This document shows positions 7,186 to 14,430 of a stretch of 14,430 bases of DNA, in pieces. The translations under genes were made by a program, and so were the position numbers. Under the pieces are notes generated by a model, which was given only the letters and a program-made list of their open reading frames with translations, did not search any database and was not told the DNA's origin. The DNA is from an uncultured Actinomyces sp. (lineage in GTDB: Bacteria; Actinomycetota; Actinomycetes; Actinomycetales; Actinomycetaceae): the NCBI GenBank assembly GCA_938040725.1, contig CALHZX010000027.1, positions 1-14,430 of the forward strand, written 5' to 3'. Each line of letters starts with the position of its first letter. The stretch's first letter is position 1.

Positions 7186-9720
7186 ATGTCTGCAACACAC
7201 TCACTCCTGAGCGCCAACCTGCGCTCCCACGGCCGCCGCTACATTTCCACAGGCCTGGCCGTCGCTATCTCCACGGCCTTCATCGTCATCACCCTCATCG
7301 TCATGACGGCGATGACCTCGGGCCTGACCTCCAGCGTCTACAGCCAGTACCGAGGCGGTACGATCGTCGTCTCCCAGGACAAGGACGCGCCCGAGGGCGC
7401 CATCGAGAGCGCCGAAAAAGCCCTGGCAGCAACCAGCGGTGTCACCGCTATCAAGCACATGGCCCAGTGGCCCGCCGACGCTCAGACCGACGCGACGCGC
7501 GGCCGACTCTACGTCTCGCCGCTGGCCCCCAAGCCCTTCGCCGACCCCGACCTGAGCGCCGGAACCGCCCCGACCGCGGACGACCAGATCACCATCCCGG
7601 AGCACACGGCCTCGACCCTCTCCCTGAAGGTCGGCGACACTGTCCGCGTGCGCGCCGGATTCCGCGAGGGCGACTACCGCACCCTCACCATCGTGGGCAC
7701 CACACGCTCGAACACCATCAGCATGGGTGTGCCCGCCAGCTACGTGACCGACGGAGGATTCTCCGCGATCTTCGGGACCAGCGCGTCCGGGCAGTTCATC
7801 GTCGCGACGTCCGCAGCGGACACGGACAGCAACGCAAACCCTCCCAGCGCCACCCAGGACGAATGGGTGGCAACAACGAACTCCGCGTTGAGTGGCATCT
7901 CGGGCGTGACCGTCACAGCCGTGCACAAGGCAATTCAGGACGACCTGGATCAGGCGCGCCTGGGAGCAACCATGACGATGGGAATCATGCTGATCTTCCC
8001 GGCGATCGCGGCGCTCGTGGCCTCTATCGTCGTCTCCTCGACATTCCGCGTCGTTCTGACGCAGCGCACCCGAGAACTGGCGCTGCTGCGCACGCTGGGA
8101 GCAACCAGGCGACAGGTCCGCTCGCTCGTGACCCGCGAGGCCCTCGCGATCGGAGCGATCTCATCCGCGATTGGCGTCGTGCTCGGCTGGCTGATTGGCG
8201 CGCTCGCGGAGGCGGGGACCGGCCTGGCCTCTAGCGTCGGATCGGCGCTGGCGGGTGCCTCCCTCTGGCAGCTGGGCCTCACGTGGCTGGGCGCCACACT
8301 GTTCACGACCCTGGTCGGTGTCTTCCCGGCCCGCGCCGCCTCCCGCGTGGCACCCGTCGCCGCCCTCGCCCCCGTGAACGAGGCCGGGGCCGCCGCCCGC
8401 AAGAAGCACACTGTCCGCTTCATCATCGGCGCGCTCATCGCGGTGGCCGGGTGCGCTGCCGTCGCGGCTGCGTGGCGCTCGGACAGTGACGGTACGAAAT
8501 TCCTCGGGGCTTTCGGCGGATCGCTCCTGGCGCTCCTCGGCACGCTGCTCGTCGCCTCCGTCCTACTGCCCGCCCTCACCCGCGCGTTCGGCGCGGCCTT
8601 CCCCGGCACCCTGTCCGCCATGGCCCGCGAGAACACCATTCGCAACCCCGGCCGCACCTCCGCGACCGGCACCGCGATCATCATCGGCGTGACCCTCGTC
8701 GTCACCATCATGGTCGGCGCCGCCTCCGTGCGCACCACCCTGACCAACGCCGTGAACGACGCGCGCCCCTTCGACCTCATGGCCGTGTCTACCTCTGGAG
8801 CGCTCACCGACGACCAGCAGGCCGCCATCGCGGCCACCGACGGCGTCGCCGCCACCGTCACCCAGTACGCCGCCCCCGGCACCCTGACAACCACCTCGGG
8901 CGCGCCCGCCTACGCTCCCGGTGAGGGAACCGGGGCGGAGGACGAGGCCCAGGCCTCGTCGGTCATGATCACCGGAGAACCCGACTACACGGGCGTCACC
9001 CACTCGACCGTCACCCAGCTGGGCGATAACCAGGTGCGCGTCGGCGACGAGGCCCTGGCCGGGCAGACGCTGCGCCTGTGCGCGGACACGTGCGTGGACC
9101 TGAGTGCGACCTATGACAAGAACGGCAGCGTCGGGGAGGCCCAGGTCTCCGAGAAGACCCTGCGATCCATCGCGTCCTCGCTTGAGCGTCAGGCGATCAT
9201 CATCAAGATGGCCGACGGGGCCGACGCCGAGACCGTCCAGGCCGCGCTGCTCAAGGACTCGCACCTGAGCGTCAACGGCTCGGCGCTGGAGCGCCAGATG
9301 TACACGAAGATCATCGACCAGCTGATGCTCGTCCTCGTCGGATTGCTCGGCGTGTCCGTCCTCGTGTCTCTGGTGGGCGTTGCCAACACGCTGTCCCTGT
9401 CGGTCGCCGAACGCACCCGCGAGAATGGCCTGCTGCGGGCCCTCGGCCTGACGCGACGCCAGATGAAGAGCCTCCTCGCCCTCGAGGCGCTGTTCCTGTC
9501 AATGACAGGTGCGTTGATCGGCGTCGGCATGGGCGTCGCCTTCGGATGGGTCGGCGTCATGAGCCTGCCCATCGAGGGGGCTACCCCGGTGCTGAGTGTG
9601 CCCTGGCTGCAGCTGGTCGGCGTGTGCGTCGTCGCCATTGTGTCCGCTCTGATCGCGTCCTGGCTGCCCGGCCGCCGGGCCGCGAAGGTCAGCCCGTCGG
9701 AGGCGCTGGCCACGGAGTGA
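7186..9720 (+). CDS. ABC transporter permease with two FtsX domains (MacB type)
   Basis: This is the membrane half of the transporter, 844 residues from ATG 7186, which follows AAGG (7174-7177) by 8 nt. Earlier in-frame starts overlap the ATPase gene and would add an Arg/Pro-rich, non-membrane N-terminus. About ten helices are visible: TM1 at about 22-44, then a large outside domain (about 45-260); three helices of the first FtsX unit (about 262-286, 320-345, 362-385); three central helices (about 410-430, 443-465, 495-515); a second outside domain (about 516-710); and three helices of the second FtsX unit (about 713-740, 768-795, 808-830). Each FtsX unit has the coupling motif RTREL/NxLLRxLGxTRRQ (about 294 and 742). 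The ends PARAASRVAPVAAL and PGRRAAKVSPSEAL also match. It is co-transcribed with the ATPase. No sensor kinase or regulator is adjacent. Confidence 0.92.
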   Translation: MSATHSLLSANLRSHGRRYISTGLAVAISTAFIVITLIVMTAMTSGLTSSVYSQYRGGTIVVSQDKDAPEGAIESAEKALAATSGVTAIKHMAQWPADAQTDATRGRLYVSPLAPKPFADPDLSAGTAPTADDQITIPEHTASTLSLKVGDTVRVRAGFREGDYRTLTIVGTTRSNTISMGVPASYVTDGGFSAIFGTSASGQFIVATSAADTDSNANPPSATQDEWVATTNSALSGISGVTVTAVHKAIQDDLDQARLGATMTMGIMLIFPAIAALVASIVVSSTFRVVLTQRTRELALLRTLGATRRQVRSLVTREALAIGAISSAIGVVLGWLIGALAEAGTGLASSVGSALAGASLWQLGLTWLGATLFTTLVGVFPARAASRVAPVAALAPVNEAGAAARKKHTVRFIIGALIAVAGCAAVAAAWRSDSDGTKFLGAFGGSLLALLGTLLVASVLLPALTRAFGAAFPGTLSAMARENTIRNPGRTSATGTAIIIGVTLVVTIMVGAASVRTTLTNAVNDARPFDLMAVSTSGALTDDQQAAIAATDGVAATVTQYAAPGTLTTTSGAPAYAPGEGTGAEDEAQASSVMITGEPDYTGVTHSTVTQLGDNQVRVGDEALAGQTLRLCADTCVDLSATYDKNGSVGEAQVSEKTLRSIASSLERQAIIIKMADGADAETVQAALLKDSHLSVNGSALERQMYTKIIDQLMLVLVGLLGVSVLVSLVGVANTLSLSVAERTRENGLLRALGLTRRQMKSLLALEALFLSMTGALIGVGMGVAFGWVGVMSLPIEGATPVLSVPWLQLVGVCVVAIVSALIASWLPGRRAAKVSPSEALATE

Positions 9721-9747
9721 TCGCCACTGGTCGAAAGACAGGATGTT

Positions 9748-9793
9748 AATGGGCGGGGTGCCGTGGGTTTTTCCCCACGGCACCCCGCCCATT
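9748..9793 (+). terminator. Perfect 20-bp hairpin ending the ABC transporter operon
   Basis: AATGGGCGGGGTGCCGTGGG (9748-9767) pairs perfectly with CCCACGGCACCCCGCCCATT (9774-9793) around the loop TTTTTC, 27 bp after the permease stop. The T-run is in the loop and none follows the stem, so termination would depend on stem strength. Confidence 0.75.
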
Positions 9794-9835
9794 GGCGTGT
9801 GGTGCTGGCGCCCCATGGGCGTGTGGTGCTGCGTG
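9788..9835. repeat. 24-bp direct repeat, two copies
   Basis: CCCATTGGCGTGTGGTGCTG (9788-9807) and CCCATGGGCGTGTGGTGCTG (9812-9831) differ at one base and are spaced 24 bp apart. The first copy shares its 5' end with the terminator hairpin arm. Confidence 0.8.
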
Positions 9836-9841
9836 GGGCCG

Positions 9842-9955
9842 GGCTGCTTGGTGCGCCCGTGGGCGGCGGCCCGCCCGCGAGATCGCCACACGCGAGCTTC
9901 GCTCGGAGTGGTCGCTCTCGAGGCCCGCCCTGGCCCTGCCGCCGCCCACGGGCGC
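9842..9955. repeat. Palindromic GC-rich dispersed repeat R, copy 1 (complete)
   Basis: GCGCCCGTGGGCGGCGG (9853-9869) and its exact reverse complement (9939-9955) are 17-bp arms around a 69-bp centre. The centre has its own nested hairpin: CCAC (9886-9889) with GTGG (9908-9911), then CGAGC (9893-9897) with GCTCG (9901-9905) around TTC. The left 94 bp (9842-9935) recurs with few changes at 12864-12958. Similar arm sequence also appears at 10205-10219. This is a noncoding repeat; open frames across it are Arg/Pro-rich and differ between copies. Confidence 0.8.
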
Positions 9956-10076
9956 CGCAGCCAGGCCCTCCGGCGCCCTCCACACCTGTGGGGCCTGGCG
10001 TGCTGACGGGTGGTTTGGCGCGTCGGCTTGTTGTCTGGCCAGGCCTCGCCGCCTCGAAGTGTGTCCTATCCTCAGT

Positions 10077-10184
10077 TTCGCATGCAATTCCCTGGCGACT
10101 GTAGTTCGTTGCTCTGTGAATAGCCTGGAATTTCAACGATTGTGTGTCGAGGCGTGAAGTGTGCGTGGGGGAATTGCATGCGAA
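10077..10184 (+). repeat. Palindrome-ended dispersed element C, copy 2
   Basis: 108 bp with perfect 16-bp inverted ends, TTCGCATGCAATTCCC (10077-10092) and GGGAATTGCATGCGAA (10169-10184), and the inner box TTTCAACG (10131-10138). The interior differs from copy 3 except around that box, and the flanks show no clear target duplication. Confidence 0.88.
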
Positions 10185-10610
10185 TGTGTGCTGATCGGGT
10201 TCCGTCGCCGCCCACGGGCGCTGCGTGTGGGTGCTGCAGGCGAGCTGGCCCGGTGGTTTGAAACCGCCATCGCCTTTGCGGGCGAGAAATGGGCGTTTTT
10301 GGTGCGATTTTTGGGTGCAGAGGTGTCGGCTGTTTCAGCGGTGCCGTGTTGGGGTGTGCAGAGGTGATGGCGGTTTCAGTGGTGCCGTGTCGCTGTGTCC
10401 TGTGCGCGAACTCGCCCTGCGAGGCCTTGATGCGGGCGTGAGCGCGAAACAGTTCGCCCAGCGAACGAAATATCGCTGAAAATAGGCGTTTTATGGCGTG
10501 TTGGGCGAGTTTTTTGCGGACATGCTGCTGGAGGCTCCGTGCTGGGAGAGTTTCTTCGCGCATGTGGGCACGGTAGTCACGTATCTCGGGTGGGTTGAGC
10601 CGAGTCTTCA
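10185..10610. other. Gene-free stretch with degenerate repeats
   Basis: I see no credible gene. The longest open frame (minus strand, 10611 to 10072) runs through element C2, is rich in Arg/His/Pro/Thr, has no ribosome site and resembles no family I know. The stretch holds an R-like arm (CCGCCCACGGGCGC, about 10207-10220), a dyad GGTGGTTTGAAACCGCC (10252-10268), two 41-bp direct repeats (10316-10397) and two T-runs (10296-10300 and 10510-10515). Confidence 0.6.
10316..10397. repeat. 41-bp direct repeat, two adjacent copies
   Basis: TGCAGAGGTG begins units at 10316 and 10357. The units agree at 34 of 41 positions, including GTTTCAG and GGTGCCGTGT. Part of the second unit, GATGGCGGTTTCA (10366-10378), is also present inverted at 10259-10271. 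Confidence 0.8.
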
Positions 10611-10621
10611 CCGGATAGATC

Positions 10622-10826
10622 GCACGTTAACTCGCTGGCCTGCACGTTAACCTTTTGATACGCACGTAAACCCCTCAACATGCGCCTGGGCGGCGTTGCC
10701 CACGCGCATCTCATCGGGTTAACGTGCGGAATGAGCGGCCCACGCGCATGTTATCGGGCCCAGGTGCGCATGAAGGGGCCCAGGGCGCCACCTATCGGGT
10801 TAACGTGCGCAGTGCAGCACGTTTGC
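10622..10826. repeat. Phased array of a 10-bp motif at 20-bp pitch, in two converging blocks
   Basis: In one orientation the motif reads GCACGTTAAC (10622-10631), GCACGTTAAC (10642-10651), GCACGTAAAC (10662-10671) and GCGCCTGGGC (10682-10691), at exactly 20-bp steps. After a 6-bp centre it continues in the other orientation: GCCCACGCGC (10698), GTTAACGTGC (10718), GCCCACGCGC (10738), GCCCAGGTGC (10758), GCCCAGGGCGC (10778) and GTTAACGTGC (10799). A further GCACGTTTGC lies at 10817-10826 inside a small hairpin (10807-10833). Spacers are about 10 bp, and several read (T)ATCGG before the motif. The 20-bp pitch is not a multiple of three and no gene reads through. It is not a CRISPR: units and spacers are far too short and are in mixed orientation. 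Confidence 0.75.
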
Positions 10827-10847
10827 ACTGTGCGTGCGATCAGTTAT

Positions 10848-10957
10848 TTCGCATGCAATTCCCCAGAGTGCATTTCGGCCTCTGGCGTCAGATCGTTGTC
10901 ATTTCAACGTTTTGTAGCTTGCGGCGATTCGCGCCTTTGGGGGAATTGCATGCGGAA
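10848..10957 (+). repeat. Palindrome-ended dispersed element C, copy 3
   Basis: 110 bp with ends TTCGCATGCAATTCCCC (10848-10864) and GGGGAATTGCATGCGGAA (10940-10957), which pair except for one extra G. The inner box TTTCAACG is at 10902-10909, offset 54. It has the same orientation as copies 1 and 2. Between it and the end of the serine dehydratase gene (10958-11057) I see only GC-rich DNA without a feature. Confidence 0.88.
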
Positions 10958-11057
10958 TTTATCCGCGCTGGCCCTGCCGTCCCATACAGGCCGCAGCCCG
11001 CACGACGGCAAGGCCCCGCGCCAGGCAGGCCCCGCCCCGGTCAGGCCTAGCTGTGCC

Positions 11058-12803
11058 TCAGCACTCCACGACGTTGACGGCCAGGCCGCCCTCGGACGTC
11101 TCCTTGTACTTCGACAGCATGTCGTTGCCGGTCTGGCGCATCGTCTCGATGACCACGTCCAGGCTCACCGTGTGGCGGCCGTCGCCCCACAGGGCCATGC
11201 GTGCCGCGTTGATCGCCTTGACGGCTGCGATCGCGTTGCGCTCGATGCACGGCACCTGCACGAGGCCCGCCACCGGGTCGCACGTGAGCCCCAGCGAGTG
11301 CTCCATCGCGATCTCCGCCGCGTTCTCCACCTGCTGCGGGCTACCACCGAGGGCCTGCGCCAGGCCGGCGGCCGCCATCGCCGAGGCCGACCCGACCTCG
11401 CCCTGGCAGCCGACCTCCGCGCCCGCGATGGACGCGTTCGTCTTAATGAGGGCACCGATCGCCGTCGCGGTCAGTAGGAAGTCGTGTACGAGGGCGCGTC
11501 GGCGGGCCGCGCAGGCCTCGGGCGATGCGGGATCGTCGGTGATGTCCTCCGAGGAACTGTCCGTCGTCATGCGGATGTGCGCCAGCGGGGTGACCGCATC
11601 GTCCCCCGTGGCAGGGCCCGCGGCAACGCCGGGCGTCGAACCCGTCTCCGGGCAGTGCGTCACCAGGTAGCCCAGGACTGCGGGGATGACGCCGGCCGCC
11701 CCGTTCGTCGGTGCCGTCACGACGCGGTGGCCCGCTGCGTTCTCCTCGTTGACGGCCAGGGCAAAGAGGTTCACCCAGTCCATCGCTCGCATCGGGTCGG
11801 CCACGGTCGACACCCAGGCGCGCGCACCGGGGGAGCGCACACCGTCCGCGGGAGATGCGCCCGAGGGGGCCCCGGCCTCGTCCGACGAAGAAGAGGGGAA
11901 GCCCGTCAGGCGCTCCGCGAGCTGGCCGGCGAGCGCACGGGCGCGGCGCGGCACATCCAAGCCACCCGGCAGGATGCCCGCCGCTGATGTGCCCGCGTCC
12001 ACGCAGTCGAACATCGTGTCGGCGACGCGATCCAGGTAGGCGTTGACGGTCTCGCGGGGACGCACCGCCTCCTCGTTCATGCGCACGAGCTCCGCGATGC
12101 TGAGGCCGGACACGTCGCACGCGGCGAGCAACTGTGCGCCCGACGCAAAGGGGTGCGGCGCGGGAACGTCGATGCCGACGCCCGTCTGGCTCGTCGCGAG
12201 TGAGGACACCTCCGGGTTGTATGGGTCGTCATTCGTCTGAATCATGACGAAGCCGCCGCCCACCGAATAATAGGTGCGCTCCAGGATGACGGCGCCGTCC
12301 TCGTCGGAGGCCGTGATCGTCAGCGCGTTCACGTGATAGGGCAGGATCGTGCGCGCCGCGAAACGCACGTCCTCGGCGATGTTGAGGGGCACCTGTGTGC
12401 CGCTGGGCAGCGTCAGCGTCCCCGACGAGGCCAGGGTCGGCAGGATGGACTCTACCGTCTCGATGTCCACCGTCTCCGGGTCGTAGCCCGCCAGGCCGAG
12501 GAGGACCGCGCGGTCCGTCGAGTGGCCGCGGCCCGTTGCGCCCAGCGACCCGAACAGGTCGATCATGATGTGCGACGGCGGCTTCAGCGTCGTCAGCTCT
12601 GTCGTGAACGCCAGGCCCGCGCGCATCGGACCCACCGTGTGCGACGAGGACGGCCCGATACCAATACGGAACATGTCGAAGACCGACAGCGGGTGCGGCG
12701 CATCGTGCGCGGCTACCTCGCCCGAGACGATAGCTGCGGGCGTGGGGCGCGACGGGTCGTACGTCGTCACAGATGCGCCGAGGGCGACGGGGCGAAGATC
12801 CAT
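11058..12803 (-). CDS. sdaA: L-serine dehydratase, single-chain iron-sulfur type
   Basis: Converts L-serine to pyruvate and ammonia in the cytoplasm with a [4Fe-4S] cluster. The 581-residue chain starts at the ATG complementary to 12801-12803; the longer open frame to 12914 reads through repeat R and is rejected. The beta domain opens with SVFDMFRIGIGPSSSHTVGPMRAG (about residue 40). The cluster cysteines are Cys466 in GCQGEVG, Cys508 in CDPVAGLVQVP and Cys519 in PCIERN, with the 42- and 11-residue spacings known from single-chain enzymes. The chain ends in Cys581 (NVVEC), the tail residue that occupies the active site in the Legionella enzyme. APTNGAAGVIPAVL and NEENAAG mark the catalytic alpha domain. 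It is about 120 residues longer than the usual 455-460: an N-terminal extension, a Ser/Gly/Ala-rich insert (about 300-325) and an acidic insert before DFLLTATAIG (about 375-435). No transporter or regulator is adjacent. Confidence 0.95.
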   Translation of the reverse strand: MDLRPVALGASVTTYDPSRPTPAAIVSGEVAAHDAPHPLSVFDMFRIGIGPSSSHTVGPMRAGLAFTTELTTLKPPSHIMIDLFGSLGATGRGHSTDRAVLLGLAGYDPETVDIETVESILPTLASSGTLTLPSGTQVPLNIAEDVRFAARTILPYHVNALTITASDEDGAVILERTYYSVGGGFVMIQTNDDPYNPEVSSLATSQTGVGIDVPAPHPFASGAQLLAACDVSGLSIAELVRMNEEAVRPRETVNAYLDRVADTMFDCVDAGTSAAGILPGGLDVPRRARALAGQLAERLTGFPSSSSDEAGAPSGASPADGVRSPGARAWVSTVADPMRAMDWVNLFALAVNEENAAGHRVVTAPTNGAAGVIPAVLGYLVTHCPETGSTPGVAAGPATGDDAVTPLAHIRMTTDSSSEDITDDPASPEACAARRRALVHDFLLTATAIGALIKTNASIAGAEVGCQGEVGSASAMAAAGLAQALGGSPQQVENAAEIAMEHSLGLTCDPVAGLVQVPCIERNAIAAVKAINAARMALWGDGRHTVSLDVVIETMRQTGNDMLSKYKETSEGGLAVNVVEC

Positions 12804-12810
12804 GGGGACT

Positions 12811-12816
12811 ATTGTG
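12811..12816 (-). promoter_or_regulatory. Possible leaderless -10 box of sdaA
   Basis: On the minus strand CACAAT ends 7 nt before the ATG, the same spacing as the box before the ATPase gene at 4163, and no Shine-Dalgarno is visible. It matches the -10 consensus at only 4 of 6 positions and no -35 stands out. Confidence 0.35.
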
Positions 12817-12863
12817 CAGCAGTCGGCCGGGGCGCTGCCTGTTGTGATGGCGTGTCTTGGTGT

Positions 12864-12958
12864 GGCTGCTCTGTGCGCCCGTGGGCGGCGGCCCGCCCGC
12901 TCGAAAAGCCACACGAGAGCTGCGCTCGGAGTGGCTGATCTCGAGGCCCGCCCTGGCC
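12864..12958. repeat. Dispersed repeat R, copy 2 (right arm missing)
   Basis: 95 bp matching 9842-9935 closely: the same GGCTGCT edge, the identical GCGCCCGTGGGCGGCGG arm (12875-12891), the hairpin centre and the last bases GAGGCCCGCCCTGGCC. Homology stops at 12958, where coding sequence of the surface protein begins; the complementary right arm found in copy 1 is absent. Confidence 0.85.
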
Positions 12959-13820
12959 GTCGTGGTCATCGCCGCCGGTACGCTGGTCGTCTTCCAGGTC
13001 GCCGCTCCCGAGGCAGCCCAGGAGCCCGCCGCCACCGGCATCGACGTTGGTAATGTCTATGCGTCCATGGGTCAGGGGCATACCCGTGAGAACCCGACCG
13101 GCGCAAACCTGAACGACAGCATCCGCTACGGCATCGTCAGAGGTATGACTGAGAATCGCGTGACAACGGGACAGAGCCCGATGACGACGTGGCTGGGTGG
13201 CGAGTACACGAAGAATAATGACGCGTGGACCTACATCGCCCGCGGTGCGCTGTGGAAGTGGGATGGCCAAAACAAAAATACTGGTCCCGGCGACTCTGAA
13301 GCCAGTAAGAAGTGGATGCAGTCGCACTACGACCAGTGGTCTGGGGATGCCAACAAGATCTGGGTGAACGGCCAGAGCGCCATTGGCTTCAAGCCCAACA
13401 ACCCGGGCACGGTCCAACCGGGCGAGACCTTCCTGCTAGGCGCGATCCGCCACAACAACCTGCCGATTCAGCAGGCGGCTGCTCCCGGTGGCCTCGGTCA
13501 GCCCTACCTGGTCTCGAGCCTGAACCTTCAGTTCACCGATCTGATTCCCGGTGACCTGGGTAAGGCTTTCCCCTTCATCAACCACGAAACCTTCAACACC
13601 CTGTCCTCGACGATCATCTACCGCAAGGGTGGTGCCTACATCAAGCACCCCGGTATTGCTAGGACGGGCACCTGCCGCACTGACATCGGCATCAACGGTA
13701 AGTCTGCGACAGAACCTGCAATCCCCGAGTCTGGCGTTCAGTACCTGCGCGACGCTGTCATGGACCAGGGGATCTACTACGGTACCCCGAAGTGGATCAC
13801 CGCAAATGGTGAACGGCAGT

Positions 13821-13852
13821 TCATCGGCACGGCCTATCATCGGCACGGCCTA
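13821..13852 (+). repeat. Perfect 16-bp tandem duplication causing a frameshift
   Basis: TCATCGGCACGGCCTA occurs at 13821-13836 and again at 13837-13852 with no base between. One copy reads FIGTAYEPELANSAD in frame; two copies give FIGTAYHRHGLRARAG and a stop. Sixteen bases is 5 codons plus 1, so each added copy shifts the frame. Confidence 0.97.
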
Positions 13853-14430
13853 CGAGCCCGAGCTGGCTAACTCGGCCGACCCCTCGCAGGGTTACGTCAA
13901 CAAGCCCGAGTCTCGCTCCGGACGCTACTACTGTGTCAAGTACGTCGGCGAGGGAAACGGCGACTACGACCTGTACGGCCAGTACTACAACAAGGGGGCG
14001 GAGCAGCCGTACAGCCACGTCACCGCTAAGAGGGTGACTCCCATCGAGTGGCCCGGCGCGAAGGGCAACGTCAACGAGAACCCCTACGTCTGGGACTCGG
14101 TGAAGCTGCAGAAGACGACCTGTGATCGCACCTTCACGAAGAACGGTCGCACCTACCGTCTGCAGCTGTGGGGCTTTACCCCTGCGACGAACGCAACGAA
14201 CTTCCTGACCCCGGATAACTTCAACTCCATCCCGACGGCCAACTGCCCGGCGACGCCTCCGGCGGACGCCAAGCGCACCGACACCTCTGTGACTCAGGAG
14301 CTCTCGGTCAACTACGGCTGCCTCTACGGTGTCATCACCGAGGAGTGTTCCGTGCGCATCGCGAAGGCTGCTCCACGGTCATCAATAGGCACACCGGCCC
14401 CACCAGTCACAGTGGTGTTGGGCATCACGG

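Larger units (their letters stand above)
12857..14430 (+). pseudogene. Secreted surface protein gene, frameshifted, with a repeat-derived 5' end; runs off the window
   Basis: The first open frame runs from TTG 12857 to a stop at 13868-13870 (337 residues). Residues 1-34 are encoded by repeat R, and no start in frame has a ribosome site. LAVVVIAAGTLVVFQVAAPEAAQ (about 33-55) looks like a signal-peptide core. The rest is Asn/Gly/Thr/Trp-rich, as in extracellular beta proteins. GETFLLGAIRHNNLPIQ followed by SLNLQFTDLIPGDLG resembles the 'choice-of-anchor K' domain of actinobacterial surface proteins; this is moderate confidence from memory of the pattern. At 13821-13852 a 16-bp tandem duplication shifts the frame. 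Beyond it the reading continues in the frame starting at 13851 (YEPELANSADPSQGYVNK...) with the same style and several cysteines to about 14366, where a second shift is possible. The coherent protein on both sides shows one original gene. It could be decayed, phase-variable or affected by a sequence error. Confidence 0.7.

Noticed and set aside
10072..10611. Minus-strand open frame of 179 codons
   Set aside because: It crosses element C2 and the 41-bp repeats, has no ribosome site and an Arg/His/Pro-rich composition. The matching frame across C copy 3 is interrupted by a stop, so coding is not conserved.
10622..10826. CRISPR array
   Set aside because: The repeat is 10 bp with 10-bp spacers, changes orientation midway, and has no cas genes nearby.
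10680..11477. Plus-strand open frame of 265 codons
   Set aside because: It runs through the phased array and element C3 and then antisense to the conserved 3' part of sdaA; it is a high-GC shadow.
12804..12914. N-terminal extension of sdaA to 12914
   Set aside because: The extra 37 codons are antisense translation of repeat R with no ribosome site and no counterpart in the family.

Overview
The window is high-GC DNA from an actinobacterium. Gene content, leaderless-type promoters and long GC-rich hairpins best fit the Actinomyces/Schaalia group (Actinomycetaceae). That placement is an inference from style and gene families, because no marker gene such as rRNA lies in the window.

Layout: (1) Bases 1-2021 hold the 3' part of nrdE, the class Ib ribonucleotide reductase large subunit, closed by a strong terminator. 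(2) Bases 2150-4144 hold three tandem, same-strand genes for small two-helix membrane proteins with Tyr/Gly/Gln/Pro-rich N-terminal tails. Each has its own -10 box about 40 bp before the start, a GGAG ribosome site exactly 6 nt before the start, and a hairpin after it. (3) Bases 4163-5914 encode a predicted ABC-class ATPase (PF09818/COG3044 type), apparently from a leaderless mRNA. (4) Bases 6389-9720 are a two-gene MacB/FtsX-type ABC transporter operon, ATPase then 10-helix permease. (5) Bases 9721-11057 are 1.3 kb with no credible gene but rich in repeats. (6) Bases 11058-12803 on the minus strand encode an iron-sulfur L-serine dehydratase. (7) From 12857 to the window end there is a frameshifted, probably 5'-truncated gene for a secreted surface protein.

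The noncoding DNA is the most unusual part. One dispersed family ('C', about 108 bp, at 6159, 10077 and 10848) has inverted ends around TTCGCATGCAATTCCC and an internal TTTCAACG-like box exactly 54 bases from the left end in all three copies. A second GC-rich family ('R', at 5933-6132, 9842-9955 and 12864-12958) carries the nested palindromic core GCGCCCGTGGGCGGCGG. R-then-C modules sit on both sides of the ABC transporter operon. Between two C copies, at 10622-10826, is an array of a 10-bp motif (GCACGTTAAC / GTTAACGTGC and GC-rich variants) repeated on a 20-bp pitch, with one block in each orientation meeting at a central dyad. I do not recognise it; it looks like a multi-site landing platform for a DNA-binding protein.

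The genes do not form one pathway: they are deoxynucleotide synthesis, envelope proteins, an orphan ATPase, an exporter, serine catabolism and a surface protein. The surface-protein gene starts inside an R repeat and is broken by a perfect 16-bp tandem duplication; removing one copy would restore the frame.
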